From contig JBMNCQ010000046.1 in the NCBI GenBank assembly GCA_049366715.1, positions 1 to 39,912 of the forward strand: a stretch of DNA of 39,912 nucleotides, written 5' to 3'. Below, one piece after another: positions 15,317-23,886 of the stretch (the first letter of the stretch is position 1; every line of letters begins with the position of its first letter). The DNA is from JBMNCQ01 sp049366715 (lineage in GTDB: Bacteria; Bacillota; Peptococcia; Peptococcales; BICA1-8). The position numbers and the translations under genes are program-made. The notes under the pieces are model-generated. The model was given only the letters and a program-made list of their open reading frames with translations, searched no databases and was not told where the DNA came from.

Positions 15317-16033
15317 TTACTTTAAGGGAAACTTGCCCCGAGGCCAAGTCCTTAATACGCCTTCAAAATTGCGCAAAACATATTGCAGCATCTCGGCCAG
15401 GACCTTTATTTTTGCATCGGTCTGCTCTTGAGAAACAAACCGTTTATATAAATTATATAACACTTCATCCTCTAAACTAAGGGTATCCAGGATTTTCTTA
15501 GCTTTGGGAGTCCATTTTTTATTCAGGGCAAAATAACAGCTTAAAATTTCCGCACATAAATTATGGGTAAGGAAAGAGGCCTGCAAATGATCATCTTTTT
15601 TTTGCAGAAGATTTTCGTAATCTTCGTTCAGTCTAAATCTTATCCAATCTATTTCTTCCTTATTTAATAAATCCGGCCCTTTATGGTACGCTTCCTGCAG
15701 ATTTTCTACGATTGCCAGCACTTCCGGCTCCCGGCAGAATATGGTCTTGAATTTCCGGAAAGAGCTTACAAGAAAAGGCCACTTTTCCTGGAAACCTTTT
15801 TGTAAAAGGAACACCGGTATATAGGAGAGATCAAAATGAATTCCCCCTTGGATTTTTATTTCCCTTCTAAAATATTCTGTGGTATTCGTGATTAGAAAAA
15901 TATCGATATCATTAAACCGGCGCTGCTCCACCTTGCCTGGCTCCGCCGCTCCCCCGACTAAAAAGGCCGCTTTGATTTTTTCTTCCCTCATAATGACGGC
16001 TATTTCCTGCTCAATTAGCTTAGTGATATCCAT
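15317..16033 (-). CDS. Pol-beta-type nucleotidyltransferase domain protein
   Basis: 238 residues from the ATG at 16033 (AGGTG 6 nt upstream); a GTG three codons earlier is less likely. The N-terminal part fits a minimal nucleotidyltransferase: a small-residue GG turn (FLVGGAAEPG, about 25-34), a DxD pair in NDIDIFLI (about 42-49) and a third Asp in GGIHFDLSYI (about 64-73). The C-terminal 120 residues are helical, like HEPN or kanamycin-nucleotidyltransferase-type domains. Substrate unknown. It sits between a C39-like peptidase gene and folE, about 24 bp from each, so the three are probably one transcript. Confidence 0.6.
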   Translation of the reverse strand: MDITKLIEQEIAVIMREEKIKAAFLVGGAAEPGKVEQRRFNDIDIFLITNTTEYFRREIKIQGGIHFDLSYIPVFLLQKGFQEKWPFLVSSFRKFKTIFCREPEVLAIVENLQEAYHKGPDLLNKEEIDWIRFRLNEDYENLLQKKDDHLQASFLTHNLCAEILSCYFALNKKWTPKAKKILDTLSLEDEVLYNLYKRFVSQEQTDAKIKVLAEMLQYVLRNFEGVLRTWPRGKFPLK

Positions 16034-16057
16034 TTTCCGCACCTGCTTTAATGATAT

Positions 16058-16603
16058 TTACTCTAATCTTAAAATTTCTTGGGGATTATAGCTGCCGGTT
16101 AAATTTCCCGGAAAGAATACCAGCCCCAATCTGCCGACTTCCTGTGCACCCTGTTTACCATGCCAGCGTTTTAACAGTTCGCTGCGGGGAAAATAAGTAT
16201 AATGCCCCAGTGTATAAGGGTCCATAAAATAATAATTTCCTTCATCAAACCCTACGGCTACGACATAATGTTCATCGCCCCAATGGTTTTGATAATTAAC
16301 CTGTTTTGCTGCCCAGGCTTGGATTAAGATGATAACAGGAATTTCTCTGCTAATATACTCTTGTAATGCTTCCTCGGACATAGCCAGTTTAATTTCAACA
16401 CGAAAACCCAGCTTTGCAGCCAGGTCCGCAATGTTTTGATATTCGGTGCCGACGGCAGGATTACTGTCAAGGCTGTCTGCCACCTTTTTTTCCCGCATTT
16501 GTACCCCGTAATAATAAAGGACTGATTGTAAAGCAGCTGCCCCGCACGTATAATTTGTTGCCTGATGGGTTAAAGGTACTTTTATGAAATAACCGTAAGT
16601 CAT
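16058..16603 (-). CDS. C39-like cysteine peptidase domain protein
   Basis: 181 residues from the ATG at 16603, which has GGGAGG 6 nt upstream. The pattern is a Peptidase_C39_2-type papain-like fold: THQATNYTCGAAALQSVLYYYG, with the oxyanion Gln and catalytic Cys (C20), GDEHYVVAVGFD with the catalytic His, and YYFMDPYTLG with the Asp. There is no signal peptide and no ABC exporter domain, so it is not a bacteriocin exporter; a cytoplasmic protease or amidase is possible. The link with the nucleotidyltransferase and folE is unexplained. Confidence 0.7.
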   Translation of the reverse strand: MTYGYFIKVPLTHQATNYTCGAAALQSVLYYYGVQMREKKVADSLDSNPAVGTEYQNIADLAAKLGFRVEIKLAMSEEALQEYISREIPVIILIQAWAAKQVNYQNHWGDEHYVVAVGFDEGNYYFMDPYTLGHYTYFPRSELLKRWHGKQGAQEVGRLGLVFFPGNLTGSYNPQEILRLE

Positions 16604-16724
16604 AACGATCCTCCCGAAATATACCAAAGCTTACCTGAAAAGGCAAATGGCCTATAGTCACCGGTCCCTAGTCTTTCAGCATAACAAGTACTGTTAACTA
16701 TTGACCTTTGCCATAGACCAAGAT

Positions 16725-17189
16725 TTAGTTTTCGCCGGAAAGTATTTTTAATACTTCTTGTCCATGCTCTTTCGGAGATACCTTGGGAAAAACTTTTTTA
16801 ACCATCCCGTCCTCATCAATTATAAAGGTTGAGCGGATAATCCCCATTTTTATCTTTCCGAACATTTTCTTTTCACCCCAGGCTCCGTAAGCTTCCGCAG
16901 CTTTATGCTCCGTATCGCTTAACAGATAGAAGGGCAGGCCGTGTTTTCCTTTGAATTTTTGGTGGGAACCCTGGGGATCGGGACTGATCCCCAGCACCAC
17001 GGCTCCTTTTTCTAAAATCTCATCATAGACATCACGAAAGCTGCAGGCTTCCTGGGTGCATCCGGGTGTATTGTCTTTAGGATAAAAATACACTACAATC
17101 TTTTTACCTTTAAAATCACGCAGACTGACATGATTACCTGTACTGTCAGGCAAGTTAATGTCAGGAGCTCTGCTGCCTTCTTGCAGCAT
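16725..17189 (-). CDS. bcp: Thioredoxin-dependent thiol peroxidase (Bcp/PrxQ)
   Basis: 154 residues from the ATG at 17189; a GTG three codons up is possible. It has the PrxQ motif FYPKDNTPGCTQEACSFRD (about 36-54) with peroxidatic and resolving Cys five residues apart, then GISPDPQGSHQKF and a STFIIDEDG strand. It reduces peroxides and organic hydroperoxides using thioredoxin, which fits an oxygen-sensitive anaerobe. It follows the small winged-helix gene by 15 bp and ends the apparent GGDEF-EAL/RluA/wHTH/Bcp transcript. Confidence 0.93.
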   Translation of the reverse strand: MLQEGSRAPDINLPDSTGNHVSLRDFKGKKIVVYFYPKDNTPGCTQEACSFRDVYDEILEKGAVVLGISPDPQGSHQKFKGKHGLPFYLLSDTEHKAAEAYGAWGEKKMFGKIKMGIIRSTFIIDEDGMVKKVFPKVSPKEHGQEVLKILSGEN

Positions 17190-17204
17190 ATCTATCACCC
17201 CGCC

Positions 17205-17381
17205 TTACGGTAAGGAATAAAAACACCTTTTCGGTGAGATTATTTTTCCTTCTTTTTTTAAATTCTGCAGAGCCTTATCTACATCCTTTTTGTCTGCTCC
17301 GGCTTTTTCGGCAATTTCTCCGGCCTTTAATGGTTCGGAAGATTCTCCCAGGGTTTTGATTACTAAAGCGTTAGTATCCAT
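17205..17381 (-). CDS. 58-residue winged-helix DNA-binding-like protein
   Basis: A small gene below usual length cut-offs. It starts at an ATG with AAGGAGG 7 nt upstream and encodes 58 residues. The sequence fits a minimal winged helix: helix 1 (NALVIKTLGE), EPLKAGEIAEKAGADKKDVDKALQNLKKEGKI as HTH plus recognition helix, and ISPKRCFYSLP as the wing hairpin. Such mini-HTH proteins occur in Clostridia and archaea, mostly with unknown targets. It lies 36 bp after the RluA gene and 15 bp before bcp, so it could regulate this operon. Confidence in coding is high; the function is unknown. Confidence 0.75.
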   Translation of the reverse strand: MDTNALVIKTLGESSEPLKAGEIAEKAGADKKDVDKALQNLKKEGKIISPKRCFYSLP

Positions 17382-17417
17382 TATATACCTCCTTTTAAAA
17401 TTTTACCGTGAATTATT

Positions 17418-18338
17418 TTATGTATACCCATTTTCTTTTAATTGTAATATTAAATGCGCAATATCTTCCTGCAAATCTCCCCTAATTACCATCCATTCCC
17501 TGGCCCGGGGATGAAAGAAGCCTATTTCTTTCGCATGAAGAGCCTGCCTGTTTATCAGGGCCGAAACTTCCGGGTTATATAAATCATCCCCTAAAATCGG
17601 ATGCCCCAGATAACTCAGGTGAACTCTCAACTGGTGGGTACGTCCGGTTTTGGGTGTTAACTCCACCAGGGAGGTATCTTGGAATTCCTCCAGTATTTTA
17701 TAGTGGGTAACTGCCTCCTGTCCGTCTTCCCTGACCAGTCTGACGATGGAACGTTGCTCTTCTCTGGCGATAGGGGCTTTAATTATGCCGGTTGGGGGGA
17801 CCGGATTTCCGGAAACTACGGCCCAGTATTTCTTAACGGCTATTCTCGCGCGAAATTGTTTTTGGATAAATTCATGGGCATAAAGATTTTTCGATACCAA
17901 AACCAGACCCGAAGTATTTTTGTCCAACCTGTTGATAAAACGCACATTGGTTTCTATTCCCTGTTTTTGCAGATAAAAGGCAACTCCATTAGCCAAGGTT
18001 CCTGTGGGATAACGTCTGACAGGGTGGGTCACGACAAAAGGCTTTTTATTAATTACCAGCAGGTCGTCATCCTCGAAAACTATTGTTATTTTCTGGTCCT
18101 CGGGCCCGATATTAAGGGTTTCCCTCCCAATATCCACCAGTAAAACATCCCCTCCGCGGATATTTTTATACAGGGGGCTTTCCTGATTATTGAGAAATAC
18201 TTTTCCCTTTACTTTGATTCTTCTCAATAATGCCGCGGAAAAATCAGCAGCAAATAAATAATCCTTGATGGTAGCATTCGTATATTCAGCGTTTATATTA
18301 AAGATAAAGGTGTGATAATCAACCTGCACATTTTTCAT
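17418..18338 (-). CDS. RluA-family 23S rRNA pseudouridine synthase
   Basis: 306 residues. The N-terminal part (about 15-75) looks like an S4-like RNA-binding domain (LRRIKVKGKVFLNN). The catalytic motif is INRLDKNTSGLVLVSKN, with the nucleophilic Asp, followed by KKYWAVVSG and ELTPKTGRTHQLRVHLSYLGHPILGDDLY. It isomerises uridine in large-subunit rRNA; which site (RluC, RluD or YlyB class) cannot be told. It lies 30 bp after the GGDEF-EAL gene. ATG start with AGGAAAAGG upstream. Confidence 0.92.
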   Translation of the reverse strand: MKNVQVDYHTFIFNINAEYTNATIKDYLFAADFSAALLRRIKVKGKVFLNNQESPLYKNIRGGDVLLVDIGRETLNIGPEDQKITIVFEDDDLLVINKKPFVVTHPVRRYPTGTLANGVAFYLQKQGIETNVRFINRLDKNTSGLVLVSKNLYAHEFIQKQFRARIAVKKYWAVVSGNPVPPTGIIKAPIAREEQRSIVRLVREDGQEAVTHYKILEEFQDTSLVELTPKTGRTHQLRVHLSYLGHPILGDDLYNPEVSALINRQALHAKEIGFFHPRAREWMVIRGDLQEDIAHLILQLKENGYT

Positions 18339-18368
18339 CCTTTTCCTGTTTGGCCGGTTCCGTGTATT

Positions 18369-21317
18369 TTAAGTAAAATTTTTTCCATTCTTCAGCAACA
18401 TGATTACTTCATTTTTCGGAACAGGCTTACTGAAATAATAACCTTGAATAATATAACAATAACTGGAAAGCAAATATTTTACCTGTTCTTCAGTCTCAAC
18501 GCCTTCCGCAATAACAGTCAAACCGATATTTTTAGCGAGGTAGATTATGGAATTCAGGATTTTCTGTTCCTTGCGCTCCCCGACAATACCATCAATAAAG
18601 GACTTATCAATTTTTACAGTATCAATAGGCAGGTTCTTCAAAAAATTTAAAGAAGAATATCCTCTCCCGAAGTCATCAAGATGGATCTGAAACCCCCTTG
18701 CTTTTAAAGCATGGAGCTTTCCGACGAAGATGTCAAAGGCATCAACAAAAATATTTTCAGTTATTTCCAAACCGATTTTACCAGGATCAAGTAAATGTTT
18801 TTCCGAAATTTCCGTGACCCGGTCTACAAATATATTTTCCATAAACTGTACCGGTGATACGTTAATAGAAATCGGCGGGGCATTATAGCCCAGACCGTTA
18901 AGCTCGGCAGCAAAAGCAAAAACATTGCTTATGACCCAGTTACCGATATCAATAATCATCCCTGTTTCTTCTGCCAGTGGGATAAACACATTCGGAGATA
19001 CGATTCCATAGTCCGGATTTTCCCAGCGCAGCAGGGCCTCAAATCCCACAATGGAACCTGTGGTAACATCAATCTGCGGCTGATAAAGTAAAAACAGTTC
19101 CTGATTCGTGACGGCCTCGCGCAAACGGTTTACCATCTCTAGTTTATTCACAAGCTTTTCGCCCATTTGGGAATCATAATAAACATATTTGTTTCTTCCG
19201 GCCACCTTAGCCTCATACATGGCCATATCGGCCGATTTCAGAACCTCATCCACCGTCGTCCCGTCGTTAGGATAAACAGCTATTCCCATACTGCAGGTAA
19301 TAAAGAACAAATTTGCGTCTACCTTAAAGGGCTCATTAAACAGCTTTTGGATCTTCAAGGCCGTATTTTCTATCTCCTGCTTGCTTTCCACATGTTCCAG
19401 CAAAACAACAAACTCATCCCCGCCAATCCTGGCCAAAGAGGATTTCTCGATTTTCCGGAGGATTCTTTTGGATATTTCTACAAGCAGCAAATCACCGTAA
19501 TTATGCCCAAAAGAATCGTTAATCATTTTGAAATTATCCAGGTCAAGGTAAAAGACCGCACCGGAACAGCCATTTTTCAAACAAAGCTCCATGGCCCTTT
19601 TTAACCTGTTGATCAAATGTATCCTGTTCGGCAGCCCGGTAAGATAGTCATAAAATGCCAGTTTCCTGATTTCTTTTTCATAAAGTTTTTTGTCGGTAAT
19701 ATCAGTCAGGGAACCGGCATTTCTAATAATTTTTCCGTCCTTATTTTTAGCGGCTTTACCCCGGGCATAAATCCATTTATAATCACCATCTTTTGTCTTT
19801 AAACGGTGTTCGGAGGAAAAATAAGGAGTCGCGCCTTTTAAATGGGCAAAATACTCTGTCGTTACCCTGGGTTTATCCTCAGGATGGATTAAAGGGAAAA
19901 AACTAGTCATCTTAGCGGCAAACTCTTCTTGTTTATAACCCAGGAGTTCCCAGACTCTTTCTGAAACATACATCTCCTCACTGATCCCGTCATAATCCCA
20001 GATGATATCGTTAGCTGCCTCAGTTACAAGCATATATCGATCGGCCAGCGCCTTTGTTTCATTTTGCAAGTTGCTCAATTCTTCATAATTATTACGCAAT
20101 TCCTCCTCGGAAGCAGTTAATTCTTCATAAATTGCTGTTAGTTCTTCATGTTTTTCTACTAATTCCGTCTGCGTTTTTTTCAGTGCCTTATACTGCCATT
20201 GGATTTTTTCCTTATCCTTAACCCGCTGGCTGACATCCCTGACGATAGATTGAATATATTTCATGTCGTTCAACTCAATATTATTTAAGCTGACCTCGGC
20301 ATAAAACACCGCGCCCTGGTAAGTATAATACTGCCATTCAAAAAACTGGGTACCGCCCTCTATGGCCCGGGCATTTACGGCCAGGAATTTTTCCTGAGAA
20401 TTAACCCCCCCAGGCTGCAATTCCGGTGAAAAGTCCAGCAGTGTCTTTCCGATTATTTCTGTTTTCCGGCAGCCCAGCAGTTCTTCGGCCTTAGGATTAC
20501 ATTCCACAAATATTCCGTCCTTAAGAAGAAAAATGGCATCACTGGCCGATTCATACAAGGCTTTATACTTTTGTTCACTTTCAGAAAGCAGTCTTTCCGT
20601 ATAAATCCTGTCGTGAACCTCTTTTTGCAGTAAAGCATTACGTTTTGTCAGCTCACTTATGAGCATCGTGGTGAGAAAAAAAATGATGACGGTAATTAAG
20701 ATAAAGCCCGCTCTTTGCCGGTTGATCAATTTTTCCAAAGCTTTATAACCGCTTTCAATATACATTCCGGTACCAATATAAGCGTTAAGCTCAGGAATTC
20801 CCACTACATAAGAAAGCTTTTCCTCGGCCGTGTCTTCATTGGGAGGATAATAAAAATATGAGACAAAAGAGCCCTCCGGACTTTGCCGGGCTGCGTTTAT
20901 TAACTCCCGGATCAGATATTTGCCATAGACATCCTGTAAGTCCCACTGATTTGTTCCCTCTTTGCCGGGCTCAAAAGGCTGAACCAGCATAGTACCGTCA
21001 TATGAGCTCATAAAAATATAATTGGAGCCGAACTCATCCTCATAGACCATTTGCCTGACCATATCCTTAACCTTTGCTAATCCTGCTTCCCGGGAAATGT
21101 TCCCGTCCCTGACATCTTTAATAATAGGATTAATTGCATTATGGGCCACCTGCACCATTTTATTGAGGTCCGCTTCCCTTTGTGACTTCATTTCAGCTTC
21201 GAATTGATTGGCTATTGTATGGGAGAATAACAACTGCAGGGCTAAAACGACTAAAGCACATCCGATAAATATCCGGATATTTATTAATTTTTCCCCGTTT
21301 GCCCCGTCATAATTCAT
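18369..21317 (-). CDS. Cache-PAS-PAS-GGDEF-EAL membrane sensor
   Basis: 982 residues. Order: TM1 (about 11-30), an extracytoplasmic single-Cache domain (about 35-200, with DEFGSNYIFMSSYDGTMLVQP), TM2 (about 203-222), PAS1 (about 250-365), a Glu-rich coiled coil (about 375-425), PAS2 (about 430-550), GGDEF (about 555-715) and EAL (about 735-975). The GGDEF motif is intact (RIGGDEFVVLL), but the inhibitory RxxD site before it is absent. The EAL domain keeps FEALLRW, LEITEN, DDFGRGYSSL, VKIDKSF and AEGVET, so phosphodiesterase activity is likely. It could make and degrade c-di-GMP in response to small ligands such as carboxylates. It starts at an ATG with GAGGG upstream. Confidence 0.93.
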   Translation of the reverse strand: MNYDGANGEKLINIRIFIGCALVVLALQLLFSHTIANQFEAEMKSQREADLNKMVQVAHNAINPIIKDVRDGNISREAGLAKVKDMVRQMVYEDEFGSNYIFMSSYDGTMLVQPFEPGKEGTNQWDLQDVYGKYLIRELINAARQSPEGSFVSYFYYPPNEDTAEEKLSYVVGIPELNAYIGTGMYIESGYKALEKLINRQRAGFILITVIIFFLTTMLISELTKRNALLQKEVHDRIYTERLLSESEQKYKALYESASDAIFLLKDGIFVECNPKAEELLGCRKTEIIGKTLLDFSPELQPGGVNSQEKFLAVNARAIEGGTQFFEWQYYTYQGAVFYAEVSLNNIELNDMKYIQSIVRDVSQRVKDKEKIQWQYKALKKTQTELVEKHEELTAIYEELTASEEELRNNYEELSNLQNETKALADRYMLVTEAANDIIWDYDGISEEMYVSERVWELLGYKQEEFAAKMTSFFPLIHPEDKPRVTTEYFAHLKGATPYFSSEHRLKTKDGDYKWIYARGKAAKNKDGKIIRNAGSLTDITDKKLYEKEIRKLAFYDYLTGLPNRIHLINRLKRAMELCLKNGCSGAVFYLDLDNFKMINDSFGHNYGDLLLVEISKRILRKIEKSSLARIGGDEFVVLLEHVESKQEIENTALKIQKLFNEPFKVDANLFFITCSMGIAVYPNDGTTVDEVLKSADMAMYEAKVAGRNKYVYYDSQMGEKLVNKLEMVNRLREAVTNQELFLLYQPQIDVTTGSIVGFEALLRWENPDYGIVSPNVFIPLAEETGMIIDIGNWVISNVFAFAAELNGLGYNAPPISINVSPVQFMENIFVDRVTEISEKHLLDPGKIGLEITENIFVDAFDIFVGKLHALKARGFQIHLDDFGRGYSSLNFLKNLPIDTVKIDKSFIDGIVGERKEQKILNSIIYLAKNIGLTVIAEGVETEEQVKYLLSSYCYIIQGYYFSKPVPKNEVIMLLKNGKNFT

Positions 21318-21348
21318 AATTTTCCCTCAATTTACAGTAGTTTCTTTA

Positions 21349-21377
21349 ATTATAATATTTCAACAAAAAAACAGCAA
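21349..21377 (-). promoter_or_regulatory. Promoter of the GGDEF-EAL gene
   Basis: -10 TATAAT (21354-21349) and -35 TTGCTG (21377-21372) with exactly 17 bp between, on minus. The -35 lies within the stem of the upstream terminator. Confidence 0.5.
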
Positions 21378-21404
21378 CCTAGACATTTTTTGACATTGGT
21401 TGCT
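21365..21404 (-). terminator. Intrinsic terminator of the ArsC-like gene
   Basis: On minus, AGCAACC (21404-21398) pairs with GGTTGCT (21379-21373) around an 18-nt loop, followed by G and seven T residues. It ends transcription of the ArsC-like gene 38 bp after its stop. Confidence 0.65.
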
Positions 21405-21441
21405 CTTAATCTATTTCCCGGTCATTAACTTACTAAAGCCG

Positions 21442-21780
21442 TTATTCCCAATCCTGCCAAACCTCAGGCCGGTACCCCACGGTAGCCTTTTTACCATTAC
21501 GTACGATGGGGGTCCGGTACAGCTTAGGATTTTTCTGCAGTATTTCTTCCCTCAGCCCGCTTCCCCTTATCTGGTGAAGGTTCAATTTCCGATATTCGCC
21601 GGCTTGAGAATTAATTAAATCCTTCAGCCCTACGGAGGCTTTTACACTTGCAAACTCACCTTTGCTCAATCCATATTTAGCAAGGTCTATATACTGATAT
21701 TTAATATTCCGCTCCTTAAAATACCGTTGGGCTTTTTGGGTGTCGAAACATTTCCCGGCCCCGAAAATTTGAATATTCAT
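21442..21780 (-). CDS. ArsC/Spx-family thioredoxin-fold protein
   Basis: 112 residues. Thioredoxin-fold ArsC family: FGAGKCFDTQKAQRYFKERNI (about 6-26) with a single N-terminal Cys (C11), KYQYIDLAKYGLSKGEF, and TPIVRNGKKATVGYRPEVWQDW with the cis-Pro before IVR. The CxxC of Spx is missing (C11 then F-D-T). It is more like YffB-type ArsC-like proteins than an arsenate reductase, whose Arg set I do not see. No arsenic genes are near. Function is probably redox or regulatory. Confidence 0.8.
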   Translation of the reverse strand: MNIQIFGAGKCFDTQKAQRYFKERNIKYQYIDLAKYGLSKGEFASVKASVGLKDLINSQAGEYRKLNLHQIRGSGLREEILQKNPKLYRTPIVRNGKKATVGYRPEVWQDWE

Positions 21781-21830
21781 CGCTACACTCCCTTTCCCCG
21801 GACCTGATAATCAACAGAACGGTAATTATT

Positions 21831-22682
21831 CTATTTGAGATTATCTTTTATTTTCGGAAAGACAGCAAGGGCATTACGATAAAATACATCTTCATGGTAT
21901 TTCTCAGGTATGATCTCTTTTATAAAGTTAACATAAGGAGCAATGGGGACAAGAGGCCAATCCGTTCCGAACAGAACCTTGTCATACCGGTTGGCATATA
22001 CTAAGCCCTGTTGAATCAGCTCTACATACGGTCTGACATCCTTCATACCCCGTACTTGCGTATTGTTGCCCGCCGCTATCCCCGATAAATCTGCATAGAC
22101 ATTAGGATTTTTGGCGATTAATTCTGCGGTATCCATCACCCAGGGCACACCCAGATGACAAATGATAAAGGTTAAATCCGGATGATTAACAGCTACTTCA
22201 TCGATCGTCAGGGGATGAGAATATTTTAAAAGGCCGTGAGCCCACTGGGTATCCCCGCAATGCACGGCAACAGGGACATGATATTTTGCAGCCAGTTCAT
22301 ACACAGGTTCATACACAGGGTCGTAAACATAATAAGGAAAATACCCTGCATATATTTTAATACCTGTTGCCCGTCTTTGCTGCAGTCCTTTTTCAATTCT
22401 CAACAGTTCCCCGGAGTCTTTTTGCAGTTTTTCAGGATTGACTCCGACACAAAAAAACAAATTCTCCAGGGTCCCGTCTTCCAGCGTTAAGTCCAAAGGA
22501 TCTCCGGTTATTTGGGAGGGGTCCCGCATTGGTGCGGTCATAACAACTCCTGCAACTATCCCCGCTTCAGAGAACTCCCTTCGCAGCCCTCCCGCGCTGT
22601 AATCCACTTCCGCTATTTCCCGGGCTGTCTTTTTCAGCCCTTCACTGTCGGCAAAATGAAGATGAGCATCAATTATTTTCAC
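21831..22682 (-). CDS. Amidohydrolase 2 family metal-dependent hydrolase
   Basis: 283 residues from a GTG at 22682, which has AAAGGG 9 nt upstream; the ATG at 22691 is too close to that site. The metal site is of the amidohydrolase-2 class: DAHLHF (HxH) at the N terminus, VAVHCGD, IICHLG and FGTDWPL near the C terminus. Members hydrolyse C-O or C-N bonds or decarboxylate aromatic acids; substrate unknown. It is divergent from selD and lies 50 bp before the ArsC-like gene. Confidence 0.85.
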   Translation of the reverse strand: MKIIDAHLHFADSEGLKKTAREIAEVDYSAGGLRREFSEAGIVAGVVMTAPMRDPSQITGDPLDLTLEDGTLENLFFCVGVNPEKLQKDSGELLRIEKGLQQRRATGIKIYAGYFPYYVYDPVYEPVYELAAKYHVPVAVHCGDTQWAHGLLKYSHPLTIDEVAVNHPDLTFIICHLGVPWVMDTAELIAKNPNVYADLSGIAAGNNTQVRGMKDVRPYVELIQQGLVYANRYDKVLFGTDWPLVPIAPYVNFIKEIIPEKYHEDVFYRNALAVFPKIKDNLK

Positions 22683-22796
22683 TATAAGCATCCCTTTCTT
22701 AAAATCTCAGGATAATTATACCAGTACAACTAAACCGGGACAAGTTACCTTATCCTCCCAAACAGTAACATGTCTGGATTTTTTTAATCATTGTAT

Positions 22797-22802
22797 TATA
22801 AT
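22797..22802 (+). promoter_or_regulatory. -10 box of the selD promoter
   Basis: A perfect TATAAT lies 41 bp before the selD ATG on plus; the -35 (CTGGAT at 17 bp) is poor. A plausible selD-mnmH promoter. Confidence 0.4.
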
Positions 22803-22843
22803 TAGGGATAGCAATTATTCTGCATGTAAAGAGGTAGTAATTT

Positions 22844-23872
22844 ATGGAAAATATTAAATTAACTGAATACAGCCACGGTGCCGGGTGTGGCTGTAAAATT
22901 TCTCCGGCTGTTTTAGAATCCATTCTCAAAACACAGGATACCCTTACTGACCCTCGCCTGCTGGTCGGCAACAGCAGCAACGACGATGCCGCTGCCTATG
23001 ATTTAGGAAACGGCACCTCGGTACTCAGTACGACTGATTTTTTTATGCCGATAGTGGATGATCCCTTTACCTTTGGCAAAATTGCGGCAACAAATGCCCT
23101 CAGTGATATCTACGCCATGGGGGGAACCCCCCTGATGGCCATTGCCATCTTAGGCTGGCCGGTTAAAACCCTGGCCCCGGATATCGCCCGGCAGGTCATT
23201 GAAGGCGGGCGGTCCGCCTGTACTGCCGCCGGTATCCCGCTGGCCGGGGGACACTCTATTGATTCACCGGAACCAATTTTCGGTCTGGCCGTTACCGGTC
23301 TGGCCGAAAATGAGAGAATCAAGCAGAACAATAAAGCAGTTCCGGGCTGCCGGATTTTTTTAACCAAACCCCTGGGAATTGGTATTTTAACAAGTGCCCA
23401 AAAATGGAAAGTCATTGAACCGGGTCATCTGGAAACGGCCATTGAAACAATGTGTACCCTTAATAAGATTGGAACCGAGCTGGCCAAGCTCCCAGGAGTG
23501 GTTGCTCTAACCGATGTTACAGGATTCGGACTCCTGGGCCATTTGGGGGAAATCTGCAAAGGCAGTGAAGTTTCGGCAACCATTGAATACGCCGGCGTTC
23601 CCTTGCTGCCCAATGTGCAGAAGTATCTGCAAATGGAGTGCATACCCGGGGGAACGATAAACAACTACAACAGCTACGGGCACAATATTGAAGGGTTAAC
23701 CGAAGAACAAAAATTCATTTTATGCGATCCCCAGACCTCCGGCGGACTGCTGGCCGTTGTTAAAGAAGCTGCTGTTCCCCAATTTTTAGCAGTGACTGCC
23801 GCCGCGGGATTAGCCCTGCAATCTATCGGCTATACGACTGAGTCCGCTGCCAAATTAATTAAAGTCATCTAA
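22844..23872 (+). CDS. selD: Selenide, water dikinase (selenophosphate synthetase)
   Basis: 342 residues. The N terminus YSHGAGCGCKISP carries C15 and K18, the counterparts of the catalytic Cys17 and Lys20 of E. coli SelD, so this is a Cys, not a selenocysteine, form. Further signatures are NDDAAAYDL, STTDFFMPIVDDP, LSDIYAMGG and LTDVTGFGLLGH. It makes selenophosphate from selenide and ATP. mnmH follows after a 14-bp gap, giving a 2-selenouridine unit. The ATG has AGAGGTAG upstream. No selA or selB is in the window. Confidence 0.97.
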   Translation: MENIKLTEYSHGAGCGCKISPAVLESILKTQDTLTDPRLLVGNSSNDDAAAYDLGNGTSVLSTTDFFMPIVDDPFTFGKIAATNALSDIYAMGGTPLMAIAILGWPVKTLAPDIARQVIEGGRSACTAAGIPLAGGHSIDSPEPIFGLAVTGLAENERIKQNNKAVPGCRIFLTKPLGIGILTSAQKWKVIEPGHLETAIETMCTLNKIGTELAKLPGVVALTDVTGFGLLGHLGEICKGSEVSATIEYAGVPLLPNVQKYLQMECIPGGTINNYNSYGHNIEGLTEEQKFILCDPQTSGGLLAVVKEAAVPQFLAVTAAAGLALQSIGYTTESAAKLIKVI

Positions 23873-23886
23873 AGGAGAGGGGCAAA

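Noticed and set aside
16610..16660. TTGCCT-N17-TATATT as a promoter for the C39-like gene.
   Set aside because: The -10 lies only 2 bp from the Shine-Dalgarno, so the start site would fall in or after it.
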